A DNA stretch of 21,067 bases from a virus. The position numbers and the translations under genes are program-made. The notes below the pieces were generated by a model. That model saw only the letters and a program-made list of their open reading frames with translations, searched no databases and had not been told where the DNA came from. The stretch is taken from the IMG/VR virus record IMGVR_UViG_3300042691_012905, positions 1-21,067 of that record; one strand, given 5' to 3'. Shown here piece after piece: positions 1-5,878 of this stretch (positions are counted from its first letter, which is position 1; every line of letters begins with the position of its first letter).

Positions 1-144
1 CAATTTAACTCATTGACTGAGTTTATTAAAAGCAAAATGATGACATCTTTGGAATATGTGGCAATAATGAATCCAAGCCATACTGAGATGCCAAGTGATT
101 TTGAAGAACATACAAGTAACCAAGTTAATGACTTACCATTTTAA
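1..144 (+). CDS. C-terminal fragment of a protein with an SSB-like acidic tip
   Basis: An open frame enters from the left edge and ends at the TAA at 142-144, giving 47 residues. The fragment ends in an acidic stretch followed by N-D-L-P-F. The family knowledge used is that a C-terminal D-D/L-(I/L)-P-F after a flexible acidic tail is the hallmark of bacterial and phage single-stranded DNA-binding proteins, where the tip recruits repair and replication partners. The visible part lacks the OB-fold, so the fold cannot be confirmed. It sits 4 bases upstream of the Gp157 gene and near a NinB-like gene, which fits a recombination or ssDNA-handling cassette. It could instead be an ssDNA-annealing protein (ERF or RecT type) with the same kind of tip. 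Confidence 0.55.
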   Translation, partial: QFNSLTEFIKSKMMTSLEYVAIMNPSHTEMPSDFEEHTSNQVNDLPF

Positions 145-148
145 TCTT

Positions 149-646
149 ATGAGCAACCTTAATATTTATCAGATAGAAAAAGAGTATTTAGAACTTGCAA
201 ATCAACTAATCGAATCGGGAGGAGAATGTTCTCCCGAACTTGAATTGCAACTTACAATCAACCAAGAGCAGTTAGAACAAAAAGCAAGAGGATACGGATT
301 TGTTGTTAAGCAAATGGAATCCGATGTATCAATTATTGATGCCGAAATAAAGCGATTGGGCGAACTTAAAAAGGCGAGATTGAAAACTATTGAACGATTG
401 GAAACAACCGTATCTCAGGCAATGCAATTGTATCAGATACAGAAGTTAGAAACTCCGACCTTAAAGATTAGCTTCCGCAAAAGTGAATCAGTTGAAATTG
501 ATAATGAAGCTGAGATACCTGCACAATTCTTAAAGGAAAAAACGACTTACACAATTGACAAAACTGCAATCAAAGAAGCCATCAAGAAAGGCGAGGTAGT
601 TATCGGTGCAAGATTGCAAGTAAATCAAAACATTCAAATCAAGTAA
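149..646 (+). CDS. Siphovirus Gp157-family protein
   Basis: The product has 165 residues if translation starts at the ATG at 149, just after the previous stop. An in-frame upstream start at 95 would overlap the previous gene and add sequence unlike the family. The N-terminal half is a long charged helix or coiled coil (roughly residues 30-105, rich in E, Q, K and L). The C-terminal third follows the Gp157 pattern: a T-P-x-x-K-I-S-F-R-K strand, then V-E-I-D, I-P-x-x-(F/Y)-L-K-E-K, I-D-K-x-A-I-K-E-A-I-K-K-G, and a final G-A-x-L. The Gp157 family (PF05565) is widespread in siphophages. It was first noted for phage resistance when expressed in Streptococcus, but its molecular role is unsettled. 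Next to ssDNA-binding and recombination genes it probably acts in that pathway. Its stop overlaps the next start (TAATG). Confidence 0.85.
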   Translation: MSNLNIYQIEKEYLELANQLIESGGECSPELELQLTINQEQLEQKARGYGFVVKQMESDVSIIDAEIKRLGELKKARLKTIERLETTVSQAMQLYQIQKLETPTLKISFRKSESVEIDNEAEIPAQFLKEKTTYTIDKTAIKEAIKKGEVVIGARLQVNQNIQIK

Positions 647-1227
647 TGAAACACTGGCATCTGAAAGAACATACTAAAATATGTTTAATGGAATCAAACA
701 ATGATTCAATATGGAAATGTGAACATAATTTAGAGCAAATAGTTTTTTATTCTCAAGGTGATTTTTATTTAATTACAATGCCTAAATGTTATTTTGGAGA
801 AAATAAATATGATGATATTGTTGACATATTAAATAAAATAGGATTGTTAAAAACCAAGAAAAGAATTGATGATTTTAATAAAGTTACCGATATGGATAAT
901 GATTTAAAAGAATTAAGACTTAGAGATATTGTTTTTAAGGATATAGTTCACGAGGTAAATTATATTTACTACAATAATGCTGGAAAAAAATATTCTATAA
1001 TGAGTAAAGTAAATTTGTTTGATGCTATGGAATGGAGAGAAAACGATTTATTTTTTAACAATGCTAAAAAGTTTAAAGAATATTTAAGTAGTATTGGTTT
1101 AGAATATTTAATTGCAAAAGTTGAAGAATTGCAATCACAAAATATAGTTTTTAATCCATCAAAAAAAGAAGTAGTAAAATCAATTGATTCAATTTTAGAA
1201 AAAATACAAAAACAAATAAACAATTAA
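646..1227 (+). CDS. Hypothetical protein, 193 aa, A+T-rich
   Basis: I do not recognise this protein. The ATG at 646 overlaps the Gp157 stop by one base (TAATG), which suggests translational coupling. The product is soluble, with alternating aromatic/hydrophobic strand-like segments in the first 60 residues (W-K-C-E-H, I-V-F-Y, F-Y-L-I). A charged middle (about residues 70-100) and a helical, Lys/Glu-rich C-terminus (about 130-193) follow. No signal peptide, membrane span or catalytic motif is visible. Codon choice is strongly A/T-ending (AAA, TTA, ATA, GAT), more so by eye than in the Gp157 and NinB-like genes on either side. That may mean it entered the cassette separately as a moron-type accessory gene. 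Confidence 0.75.
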   Translation: MKHWHLKEHTKICLMESNNDSIWKCEHNLEQIVFYSQGDFYLITMPKCYFGENKYDDIVDILNKIGLLKTKKRIDDFNKVTDMDNDLKELRLRDIVFKDIVHEVNYIYYNNAGKKYSIMSKVNLFDAMEWRENDLFFNNAKKFKEYLSSIGLEYLIAKVEELQSQNIVFNPSKKEVVKSIDSILEKIQKQINN

Positions 1228-1238
1228 AAACCAAAATT

Positions 1239-1454
1239 ATGGAAACCACAAAAAAAACAAATTCAAAAGAATTATTAAAACACGCTTTCAACACAATGAT
1301 GTTGTTAAAGTCAAAAGCAATTAGCGTTGAAGAAGCTAAGGCACAATCCAACCTTTTAAAGCAATCTAATAACATACTTAGGTATGAACTGGATAAGGCA
1401 GTTGCAATTGCCAAGTTCGACAATTTAGATATTAAAGACATCGAAGAAAACTAA
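1239..1454 (+). CDS. Small hypothetical phage protein, 71 aa
   Basis: This is a short helical protein. The start ATG lies in the typical Bacteroidota context (CCAAAATTATGG) with no Shine-Dalgarno sequence. The sequence is amphipathic, with a Leu/Met-rich helix (L-L-K-H-A-F-N-T-M-M-L-L-K), then an E-E-A-K-A-Q motif and a second helix ending in Y-E-L-D-K-A-V-A-I-A. It closes with an acidic tail (D-I-K-D-I-E-E-N). This pattern recurs in small early phage proteins of unknown role, but no function can be assigned. The following NinB-like gene starts immediately after its stop (TAA then ATG at 1455), so the two are almost certainly co-translated. A role as a partner of the recombination protein is possible but is only inference from position. 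Confidence 0.75.
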   Translation: METTKKTNSKELLKHAFNTMMLLKSKAISVEEAKAQSNLLKQSNNILRYELDKAVAIAKFDNLDIKDIEEN

Positions 1455-1949
1455 ATGAAATCAACTTTCTTCAGCACGGTCAAAGATGGCAAGTTGCAAA
1501 AAAACACAACTCAAAACATCCTCCAAGAATTAGCACACTTGGAGGGTAAAAGAGTAGTTATTACAATCGAAAAGCAAAGAAGTTCAAGAAGTTTGCAACA
1601 GAATAAGTTATATTGGGTTTATATCGACATTTTGAGCCAAGAATTGGGCCATAGTAAAGACGAAATGCACGAACTTGTAAAATATAAGTTTCTTAAATTA
1701 AAACGCTTTATATCCATTGTAAATGGCAAATCAGTAATCTTAGCTTTGGAGGATGGAATTTATGTTGATGTTAGCACTGGCGAAATTCACGACATTGAAA
1801 AAGTTGAGCCTTATGACAAGATTGGATCAACTGCTACCTTAACCAAATCTGAATTTATTGATTTTATTGATAACCTTATTACTTGGGCCAAAGACTTTTT
1901 AAACATTACTTTACCTAATCCAGAAGAACAACAAACAATTAATTATTAA
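1455..1949 (+). CDS. NinB-like recombination (ssDNA-binding) protein
   Basis: The product has 164 residues. The N-terminal third forms the usual strand-rich start (F-F-S-T-V-x-D-G-K-L, then G-K-R-V-V-I-T-I-E-K) followed by the signature R-S-x-x-Q-N-K-L-Y-W-V-Y. The centre holds a helix with L-G-H-S-K-D-E-M-H-E-L-V-K. The C-terminus has the T-K-S-E-F-I-D-F-I-D segment and ends I-T-L-P-N-P-E-E. These features match the NinB/YbcN-type family of lambdoid and other phages (PF05772). Lambda NinB (Orf) binds single-stranded DNA and helps RecA or annealing proteins act in place of RecFOR. The context agrees, because upstream genes look like ssDNA-binding and Gp157 proteins. The family call is good and the exact activity in this phage is inferred. 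The start abuts the previous stop. Confidence 0.8.
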   Translation: MKSTFFSTVKDGKLQKNTTQNILQELAHLEGKRVVITIEKQRSSRSLQQNKLYWVYIDILSQELGHSKDEMHELVKYKFLKLKRFISIVNGKSVILALEDGIYVDVSTGEIHDIEKVEPYDKIGSTATLTKSEFIDFIDNLITWAKDFLNITLPNPEEQQTINY

Positions 1950-1951
1950 TT

Positions 1952-2242
1952 ATGGAAACCTACCCACAAAAATTTATTGAGTATCACGCCAAATATCCAA
2001 AGGTTTACGAGTATTACAAAGGAGTAATTGCTCAGCTTATAAACAGAGGATTCAAGAAGTATTCATCCGATGGAGTATTGCACATTGTGAGGTTCACAAA
2101 GCACGATGAAATTAAAAAGGATGGATTTAAGGTAAACAATAACTACACTCCATATTATGCGAGGTTGTACGAAAGTGAACATCCTGAGTTGAAGGGATTT
2201 TTTGCGATGAGAAAAACAAAAGTAAATTCATTTGCAGATTAA
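1952..2242 (+). CDS. Conserved small phage protein of unknown function, 96 aa
   Basis: The ATG at 1952 follows the NinB-like stop by 2 bases (AATTATG). The sequence has an N-terminal helical part (F-I-E-Y-H-A-K-Y-P-K-V-Y-E-Y-Y), then I-N-R-G-F-K-K-Y-S-S-D-G-V-L-H, then V-R-F-T, and then the conserved-looking segment F-K-V-N-N-N-Y-T-P-Y-Y-A-R-L, ending with H-P-E-L-K-G-F-F-A-M-R. From memory, the pattern R-G-F-x-x-Y-S-x-D ... F-K-(I/V)-N-N-N-x-x-x-Y-Y-A-R with a late G-F-F-x-x-R is common in small early proteins of many unrelated tailed phages, usually near NinB or Holliday-junction resolvase genes. Its biochemical role is not known to me. The last codons overlap the -33 element of the promoter proposed for the downstream RNA. 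Confidence 0.8.
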   Translation: METYPQKFIEYHAKYPKVYEYYKGVIAQLINRGFKKYSSDGVLHIVRFTKHDEIKKDGFKVNNNYTPYYARLYESEHPELKGFFAMRKTKVNSFAD

Positions 2243-2262
2243 AAAAATAATCCGTAATCTTG
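2231..2262 (+). promoter_or_regulatory. Predicted Bacteroidota promoter for the structured RNA
   Basis: A TTTG at 2231-2234 is followed by 20 bases and then TAATCTTG at 2255-2262. This is one mismatch from the Bacteroidota -7 consensus TAnnTTTG and has correct spacing (17-23). The -33 box overlaps the last codons of the preceding gene. Transcription should begin near 2268, a short distance before the first helix of the RNA. The single mismatch and the overlap with coding sequence lower confidence. Confidence 0.5.
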
Positions 2263-2267
2263 CAAAA

Positions 2268-2396
2268 TCGTTCTTAAAAATTAGAAGTTATATCATTGAT
2301 TCCGCCAATGATTCATACATAACACAATCGTACCCTCAAGGGGTTGGAAGCCGAGTAATCGGGCGGAACTTTCAGCAACTTGGGGGTATTTTTTTT
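2268..2396 (+). ncRNA. Compact structured RNA with pseudoknot, function unknown
   Basis: This gap between two genes folds into a set of mutually compatible helices. The first hairpin pairs 2292-2298 with 2306-2312 (7 bp, perfect) around loop 2299-2305. Bases 2300-2305 of that loop (UUCCGC) pair perfectly with 2363-2368 (GCGGAA), forming a 6-bp pseudoknot. A long outer stem pairs 2331-2340 with 2379-2388 (10 bp, one G-U). Inside it, 2346-2350 pairs with 2369-2373, and 2351-2354 pairs with 2359-2362 under a GUAA (GNRA) tetraloop. Eight T residues follow the outer stem at 2389-2396. With the promoter at 2231-2262 this would be a free RNA of about 130 nt; alternatively it is a 5' leader element of the gene at 2404. 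It does not match the consensus of riboswitches or ribozymes I know. The 5' end is an estimate. Confidence 0.65.
2331..2396 (+). terminator. Stem plus U8 tract ending the structured RNA
   Basis: The 10-bp stem 2331-2340/2379-2388 is G+C-rich in its middle (CCC against GGG) and is followed directly by eight T residues at 2389-2396, as in an intrinsic terminator. The enclosed loop is long (38 bases) but largely folded by the inner hairpins, so the stem should close readily. Read-through into the small gene at 2404 is possible, because no separate promoter is seen for it. Confidence 0.5.
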
Positions 2397-2403
2397 AAAT
2401 ATA

Positions 2404-2595
2404 ATGAGAGTAATAAATATTTATGTTAACGATGATGCTAAAATAGAAGCAAAAATAGAGTTAACAACTGGTAAAAATTTGATTTTTACAGACGAAGAAT
2501 GTAAAATTAGCGACCATTTAATGTCAATTGATGAATTAGAAGATGCTAATAAAAAACTATCTGAATTAATTAAAATGGTACGCAAATTATTATAA
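2404..2595 (+). CDS. Small hypothetical protein, 63 aa
   Basis: The chosen ATG at 2404 lies 7 bases after the oligo-T tract; an in-frame upstream start at 2380 would lie inside the structured RNA. The product has strand-like N-terminal segments (R-V-I-N-I-Y-V, K-I-E-L-T-T-G-K-N-L-I-F-T), then an acidic turn, and a C-terminal amphipathic helix (residues about 40-63, ending K-M-V-R-K-L-L). No known domain is recognised. It ends 1 base before the replication initiator start, so it is likely co-transcribed with it. Its small size and helix could suit an initiator partner or modulator, but nothing in the sequence proves this. Confidence 0.65.
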   Translation: MRVINIYVNDDAKIEAKIELTTGKNLIFTDEECKISDHLMSIDELEDANKKLSELIKMVRKLL

Positions 2596-2596
2596 A

Positions 2597-3235
2597 ATGG
2601 ATAGTTATACACTCAGCAGAAACTTCTTTAATTGGTGTTTTGAAAATCCTGAAAAGATAAGTCCAAATCATAGTGCAATCTATTTCTTTGCAATTGAACA
2701 TTGTAATCGTTTAGGATGGAGAAACAAATTTGGATTTCCTACTCAAATGGCAATGGATGCAATTGGAATAAAAAAGCATCAAACCTACATTAGATATTTT
2801 AATGATTTAGTTGATTGGGGATTTTTTAATTTAATACAAAAAAGCCAAAATCAGTATAGTTCTAACATAATTAGCTTAATAAGTGATTTGCCAAAAAACG
2901 GCAAAGCACTGGATAAAGCAATCATAAACCATAGGGCAAAGCAAACAGAAACCATAGGGCAAAGCAATAGTAGTATAGATAAACCAATAAACAATATAAC
3001 CAATAAACAAATATACAAGTCATTTTCTGCCTTATCAATTACAATTGAAGAAGTAGAAAAATTAAAACAATTGGGATATACTCAAATTCAAATTGATGAA
3101 ATATTAGAATCAATAGAAAACTACAAAGGCAATACAAAATATAAAAGTTTGTATTTGACTGCAAAGAAATGGTTGAATAAAGAAAGAATTGAAAATCCAC
3201 CACCAACAGAAGTTAAACGCCCAATGGTATATTAA
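2597..3235 (+). CDS. Phage replication initiator (winged-helix, lambda O-like organisation)
   Basis: The product has 212 residues. The N-terminal domain (about 1-95) resembles the winged-helix DNA-binding part of Bacteroidota phage initiators: S-R-N-F-F-N-W-C-F-E-N-P-E-K-I-S-P-N-H, then a helix-turn-helix with G-F-P-T-Q-M-A-M-D-A-I-G-I-K, then L-V-D-W-G-F. A polar linker (about 98-140, rich in K, N, Q and S) follows. The C-terminal domain (about 145-205) contains N-Y-K-G-N-T-K-Y-K-S-L-Y-L-T-A-K-K-W-L, a pattern seen in loader-binding ends of phage O/DnaD-like proteins. It lies directly before the primase-helicase (2-base gap), so it probably recognises the origin and loads that helicase. The linker-coding DNA holds direct repeats that may be the origin itself. 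The family call is fairly secure and the partner role is inferred. Confidence 0.75.
   Translation: MDSYTLSRNFFNWCFENPEKISPNHSAIYFFAIEHCNRLGWRNKFGFPTQMAMDAIGIKKHQTYIRYFNDLVDWGFFNLIQKSQNQYSSNIISLISDLPKNGKALDKAIINHRAKQTETIGQSNSSIDKPINNITNKQIYKSFSALSITIEEVEKLKQLGYTQIQIDEILESIENYKGNTKYKSLYLTAKKWLNKERIENPPPTEVKRPMVY
2900..3010 (+). repeat. Direct repeats inside the initiator gene, candidate replication origin
   Basis: A perfect 19-base repeat, AAACCATAGGGCAAAGCAA, occurs at 2926-2944 and 2949-2967 (23-base period). Its AAAGCA core also occurs at 2903-2908 and 2915-2920, giving four cores with 12-, 23- and 23-base spacing. A second repeat, AACCAATAAACAA, follows at 2982-2994 and 2998-3010 (16-base period) and leads into A+T-rich DNA. 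Both periods are not multiples of three, so the copies encode different peptides. Conservation is therefore at the DNA level. The layout (iterons then A+T-rich DNA within the initiator linker) resembles lambda ori within gene O. Confidence 0.6.
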
Positions 3236-3237
3236 TT

Positions 3238-5073
3238 ATGACAATAGCAGTAATAGAAAAGGAATCAAAGCGTGAATATCTAATTGATATTTCCAAAGGT
3301 GGCGAAAATAAACAGACTTGCCCAGCGTGTTCTCACGAACGTAAAAAGTCAAAAGATAAATGCTTCAGCTACAACGCAACCAAAGAAGTAGGAAGTTGCT
3401 CACATTGTGGTAAGGCATTTTACAAAAAGTTGGACAAAATAGAAAACAACTACCAAAGGATTGAATATAAGCGACCAATTTGGAAAAATGAAACTACTTT
3501 ATCTGAAAAGTTGGTTAAGTGGTTTGAGGGCAGAAAGATTAGTCAAAAAACATTATTAAAGGCAAAGATTACAGAGGGGTTAGAGTGGATGCCACAAACA
3601 AACGGAAACATCAACACCGTACAATTTAACTACTTTAGAGATGGTGAATTGATAAACGTAAAATATCGCACTGGCAACAAACAATTTAAGTTAGCAAAAG
3701 ATGCTGAACTAATATTTTACAACTTGGATGCAGTAAAAGACCAAAAAGAAATAATAATTGTTGAGGGTGAAATTGATTGCTTAACTTTAATTGAATGTGG
3801 GATTGAAAATGTTATTAGCGTTCCAAATGGTGCTACAATTGGCAGAAACAATCTTACTTACTTAGACAATTGCATAGACCTATTTGATGAAGATACAAGG
3901 TTTATATTGGCATTAGATAATGACCAAGCTGGAAATAGTTTAAGAGATGAATTTGCCAGAAGATTAGGGGTTGAAAATTGCTCAAAGGTAGCGTTCAAAG
4001 ATTGCAAAGATGCAAATGAATGCTTGGTTAAGTATGGAATGGATGGAGTATTGGAAAGCATAAACAATAAAATTGAATATCCTTTAGTCGGCATATTTAC
4101 CTCCACAGACTTAAACGAAGAGATAGATAATTACTACAACAACGGATTGCCACAAGGCGAAACAATAGGCTTAGAAACATTTGATGAAAACCTTAAATTT
4201 CATTTAGGATACATCACAACAATTACAGGCATCCCAAATCATGGTAAATCTGAAGTATTAGATTTTATTTGTGCATCGTTAAACATTCGTGCTGGTTGGA
4301 AGTTTGGTTTATTTAGCCCTGAAAACTATCCTTTAGAACTTCACTTTAGCAAGTTTGCTGAGAAATTAATAGGCAAAGCATTTGATGGAAATTACAAAAT
4401 GAATAAAATGGAGTTAGACTTAGCCAAAGATTACTTTTCAAAAAACTTCTTTTTTATAAAACCCGAAAATGATTTTAAACTTGAGGATATTTTGCGGATG
4501 GTAAAAAGTTTAATTAGAAAATACGGAGTAAATGCCTTTGTAATTGATGCTTGGAATAAGTTAGAACACAATGAAGATTCAACACACTATGTTTCAAAAC
4601 AATTGGATATATTGGCAACATTTTGCGAAAGAAATATGGTACATTGTTTTCTTGTTGCTCACCCGACAAAAATAATGAAAGATAAAAAAACGGGATTATT
4701 TGAAGTGCCAAACCTTTACAACATAAATGGATCTGCAAACTTCTTCAATAAAACTCACAACGGATTAACCGTATATCGCAACTATGACTCAAAGAAAACA
4801 GAAATATACATACAAAAAGTAAAGTTTAAACACTGGGGGCAGTCAGGCACAATGTGTTCATTGGGATGGCATTTTATTAATGGCAGATATTATACATTTA
4901 TTCCCGACAATACCAATTGGATATTAGGCGAAAAGAAACAAGTAGAAGCATTTGAACTACCTTCAAGCCCAATAAAGCCCAACGGAGCATTTGACACACC
5001 AATAAACAAAAAAGATAATTGGGACTTTATCCCAAAGAATGAATTTACAGATATTGGCAACGATGCCTTTTAA
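3238..5073 (+). CDS. Bifunctional DNA primase-helicase (T7 gp4/Twinkle-like)
   Basis: The product has 611 residues. A zinc-ribbon lies near the start, with C28-x-x-C31 and C54-x-x-C57. The TOPRIM core follows: I-V-E-G-E-I-D at about 174-180 and the metal-binding D-N-D at 227-229. The helicase part begins near 300, with a Walker A variant G-I-P-N-H-G-K-S at 331-338, Walker B-like V-I-D-A-W-N at 435-440, and the V-A-H-P motif around 473-476. This order (zinc ribbon, TOPRIM, RecA-like hexameric helicase) is that of T7 gp4, which primes lagging-strand synthesis and unwinds the fork. The initiator gene directly upstream probably loads it. No DNA polymerase gene is visible in the window. After the stop there is no gene until 5210, and a new promoter begins the next unit. 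Confidence 0.92.
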   Translation: MTIAVIEKESKREYLIDISKGGENKQTCPACSHERKKSKDKCFSYNATKEVGSCSHCGKAFYKKLDKIENNYQRIEYKRPIWKNETTLSEKLVKWFEGRKISQKTLLKAKITEGLEWMPQTNGNINTVQFNYFRDGELINVKYRTGNKQFKLAKDAELIFYNLDAVKDQKEIIIVEGEIDCLTLIECGIENVISVPNGATIGRNNLTYLDNCIDLFDEDTRFILALDNDQAGNSLRDEFARRLGVENCSKVAFKDCKDANECLVKYGMDGVLESINNKIEYPLVGIFTSTDLNEEIDNYYNNGLPQGETIGLETFDENLKFHLGYITTITGIPNHGKSEVLDFICASLNIRAGWKFGLFSPENYPLELHFSKFAEKLIGKAFDGNYKMNKMELDLAKDYFSKNFFFIKPENDFKLEDILRMVKSLIRKYGVNAFVIDAWNKLEHNEDSTHYVSKQLDILATFCERNMVHCFLVAHPTKIMKDKKTGLFEVPNLYNINGSANFFNKTHNGLTVYRNYDSKKTEIYIQKVKFKHWGQSGTMCSLGWHFINGRYYTFIPDNTNWILGEKKQVEAFELPSSPIKPNGAFDTPINKKDNWDFIPKNEFTDIGNDAF

Positions 5074-5145
5074 CGACAAAACAAAAATAATAGATTTGAT
5101 TTTCAGCAAGTTATAAAAAATAAGCAAAATATTTTTGAATACGTA

Positions 5146-5175
5146 TTGCAGATATAAATAATAGATGTATTTTTG
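5146..5175 (+). promoter_or_regulatory. Strong Bacteroidota-type promoter
   Basis: TTG at 5146-5148, a 19-base spacer, then TATTTTTG at 5168-5175 match the TTG-N17-23-TAnnTTTG consensus exactly. The start site should lie near 5181, about 30 bases before the ATG at 5210. A 10-bp palindrome (AATACGTATT, 5138-5147) overlaps the -33 element and could bind a regulator. This 136-base gap (5074-5209) contains no other feature I can support. Confidence 0.75.
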
Positions 5176-5209
5176 CACTCAACAATTAACAATTATAAAA
5201 AAAGAAACT

Positions 5210-5509
5210 ATGAAAGTAACACACCCAACATTAGGAGAAGGCCAAGTAATCAGTCAAGATGCCAACAATGTAACAGTTGACTTCAATGGCACAACAAAAG
5301 TAATGATTATAAAATTTGCCAAATTAAAAAATGAAGATGGTAGCGACTTTGGTGTACAAGCAGTAGCTGCTCCTGCTAAATCAAAAAAATTAAACAAAGC
5401 TAACTTCATCAATGTAGAAGATTACAAAAAAAGCGAATACTTCAACATGGACAAAAATGACTTTGAAGACATGAGAAAAAAAGATGCTTACAAATCAATA
5501 TCTTGGTAA
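5210..5509 (+). CDS. Free-standing UvrD C-terminal (Tudor-like) domain protein
   Basis: The product has 99 residues from the ATG at 5210 (GAAACTATGA context); the in-frame ATG at 5165 lies within the promoter and is unlikely. Residues about 2-40 read K-V-T-H-P-T-L-G-E-G-Q-V-I, then N-V-T-V-D-F-N-G, then M-I-I-K-F-A-K-L. This matches the pattern of the small beta-barrel at the C-terminus of UvrD/PcrA helicases (V-x-H-x-x-F-G-E-G-x-V ... V-x-F ... K-x-L ... A-x-L), but no helicase is attached. In UvrD/PcrA that domain binds RNA polymerase. The remainder (about 50-99) is a charged tail with aromatic residues ending S-I-S-W, unlike anything I know. A role in contacting host RNA polymerase or a helicase partner is inference. 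It is first behind a strong promoter, so it is probably abundantly made. Confidence 0.65.
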   Translation: MKVTHPTLGEGQVISQDANNVTVDFNGTTKVMIIKFAKLKNEDGSDFGVQAVAAPAKSKKLNKANFINVEDYKKSEYFNMDKNDFEDMRKKDAYKSISW

Positions 5510-5531
5510 TAATTAACAATAAAAAAAAACT

Positions 5532-5717
5532 ATGAACTCAAATCACACTTACAACAGAACAACAATCACAATGATTGACAACTCTACTTACAGATTAGGT
5601 AGTGGAAAGTTAACAATTGATGGAATGAAAAAAAACCATCAAATAAACACCTCAGTTAATGGCAAAAAGTATATTGTAAATCTTAATAATGGAATGTGCT
5701 ATGACATCCTTAACTAA
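5532..5717 (+). CDS. Small hypothetical protein, 61 aa
   Basis: This short open frame has a Bacteroidota-type start context (AAAAAAACTATGAAC). The product is polar and strand-rich (T-T-I-T-M-I-D-N-S-T-Y-R-L-G, then K-K-Y-I-V-N-L-N-N-G) and contains one cysteine. It looks like a small beta-sheet protein, and no domain is recognised. It overlaps the next gene by 17 bases, which suggests both belong to one transcript from the promoter at 5146. Function unknown. Confidence 0.65.
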   Translation: MNSNHTYNRTTITMIDNSTYRLGSGKLTIDGMKKNHQINTSVNGKKYIVNLNNGMCYDILN

Positions 5718-5874
5718 AAAACAAAGAGGCGGCACAAGGTTAAACGCTGGCCCTAAATTCAAATACGGTGAGCCAACAACTCCCGTACTTATCCGAGTGC
5801 CAAATTCCAAGATTGCAATCTTTAGGGCTAAGGCAAAAGAAATTCTAAAAGTTTGGGAAACAAATAAAACTTAA
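5701..5874 (+). CDS. Small basic protein, possible DNA-binding, 57 aa
   Basis: The chosen ATG is at 5701; an in-frame start at 5689 adds four residues and overlaps more of the previous gene. The N-terminus is basic with a K-K-Q-R-G-G-T-R-L-N-A-G-P-K stretch, followed by L-I-R-V-P-N-S-K and a helix with F-R-A-K-A-K-E-I-L. The R-G-G/R-x-x-A-G-P-K opening and the R-V-P-x-S-K segment recur in tiny phage and plasmid DNA-binding or repressor-like proteins (from memory), so DNA binding is plausible but unproven. It ends 4 bases before the next start, giving a tight cluster of small genes before the terminase. Confidence 0.6.
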   Translation: MTSLTKKQRGGTRLNAGPKFKYGEPTTPVLIRVPNSKIAIFRAKAKEILKVWETNKT

Positions 5875-5878
5875 AATA

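Noticed and set aside
969-1441. Overlapping minus-strand open frames of 84 and 96 residues
   Set aside because: They lie opposite A+T-rich genes, are hydrophobic mirror images of Lys/Asn codons, and have no start context; the + strand genes explain the region.
2268-2396. Hammerhead, pistol or twister ribozyme, tRNA or tmRNA
   Set aside because: No CTGATGA/GAAA hammerhead core, no pistol helix spacing, no TTCGANTC T-loop, and no tmRNA ends could be found; left as an unknown RNA.
2232-2429. A + strand open frame of 65 residues across the structured RNA
   Set aside because: It begins inside the end of the previous gene, overlaps the next one and reads through all helices; the paired structure and terminator explain the bases better.
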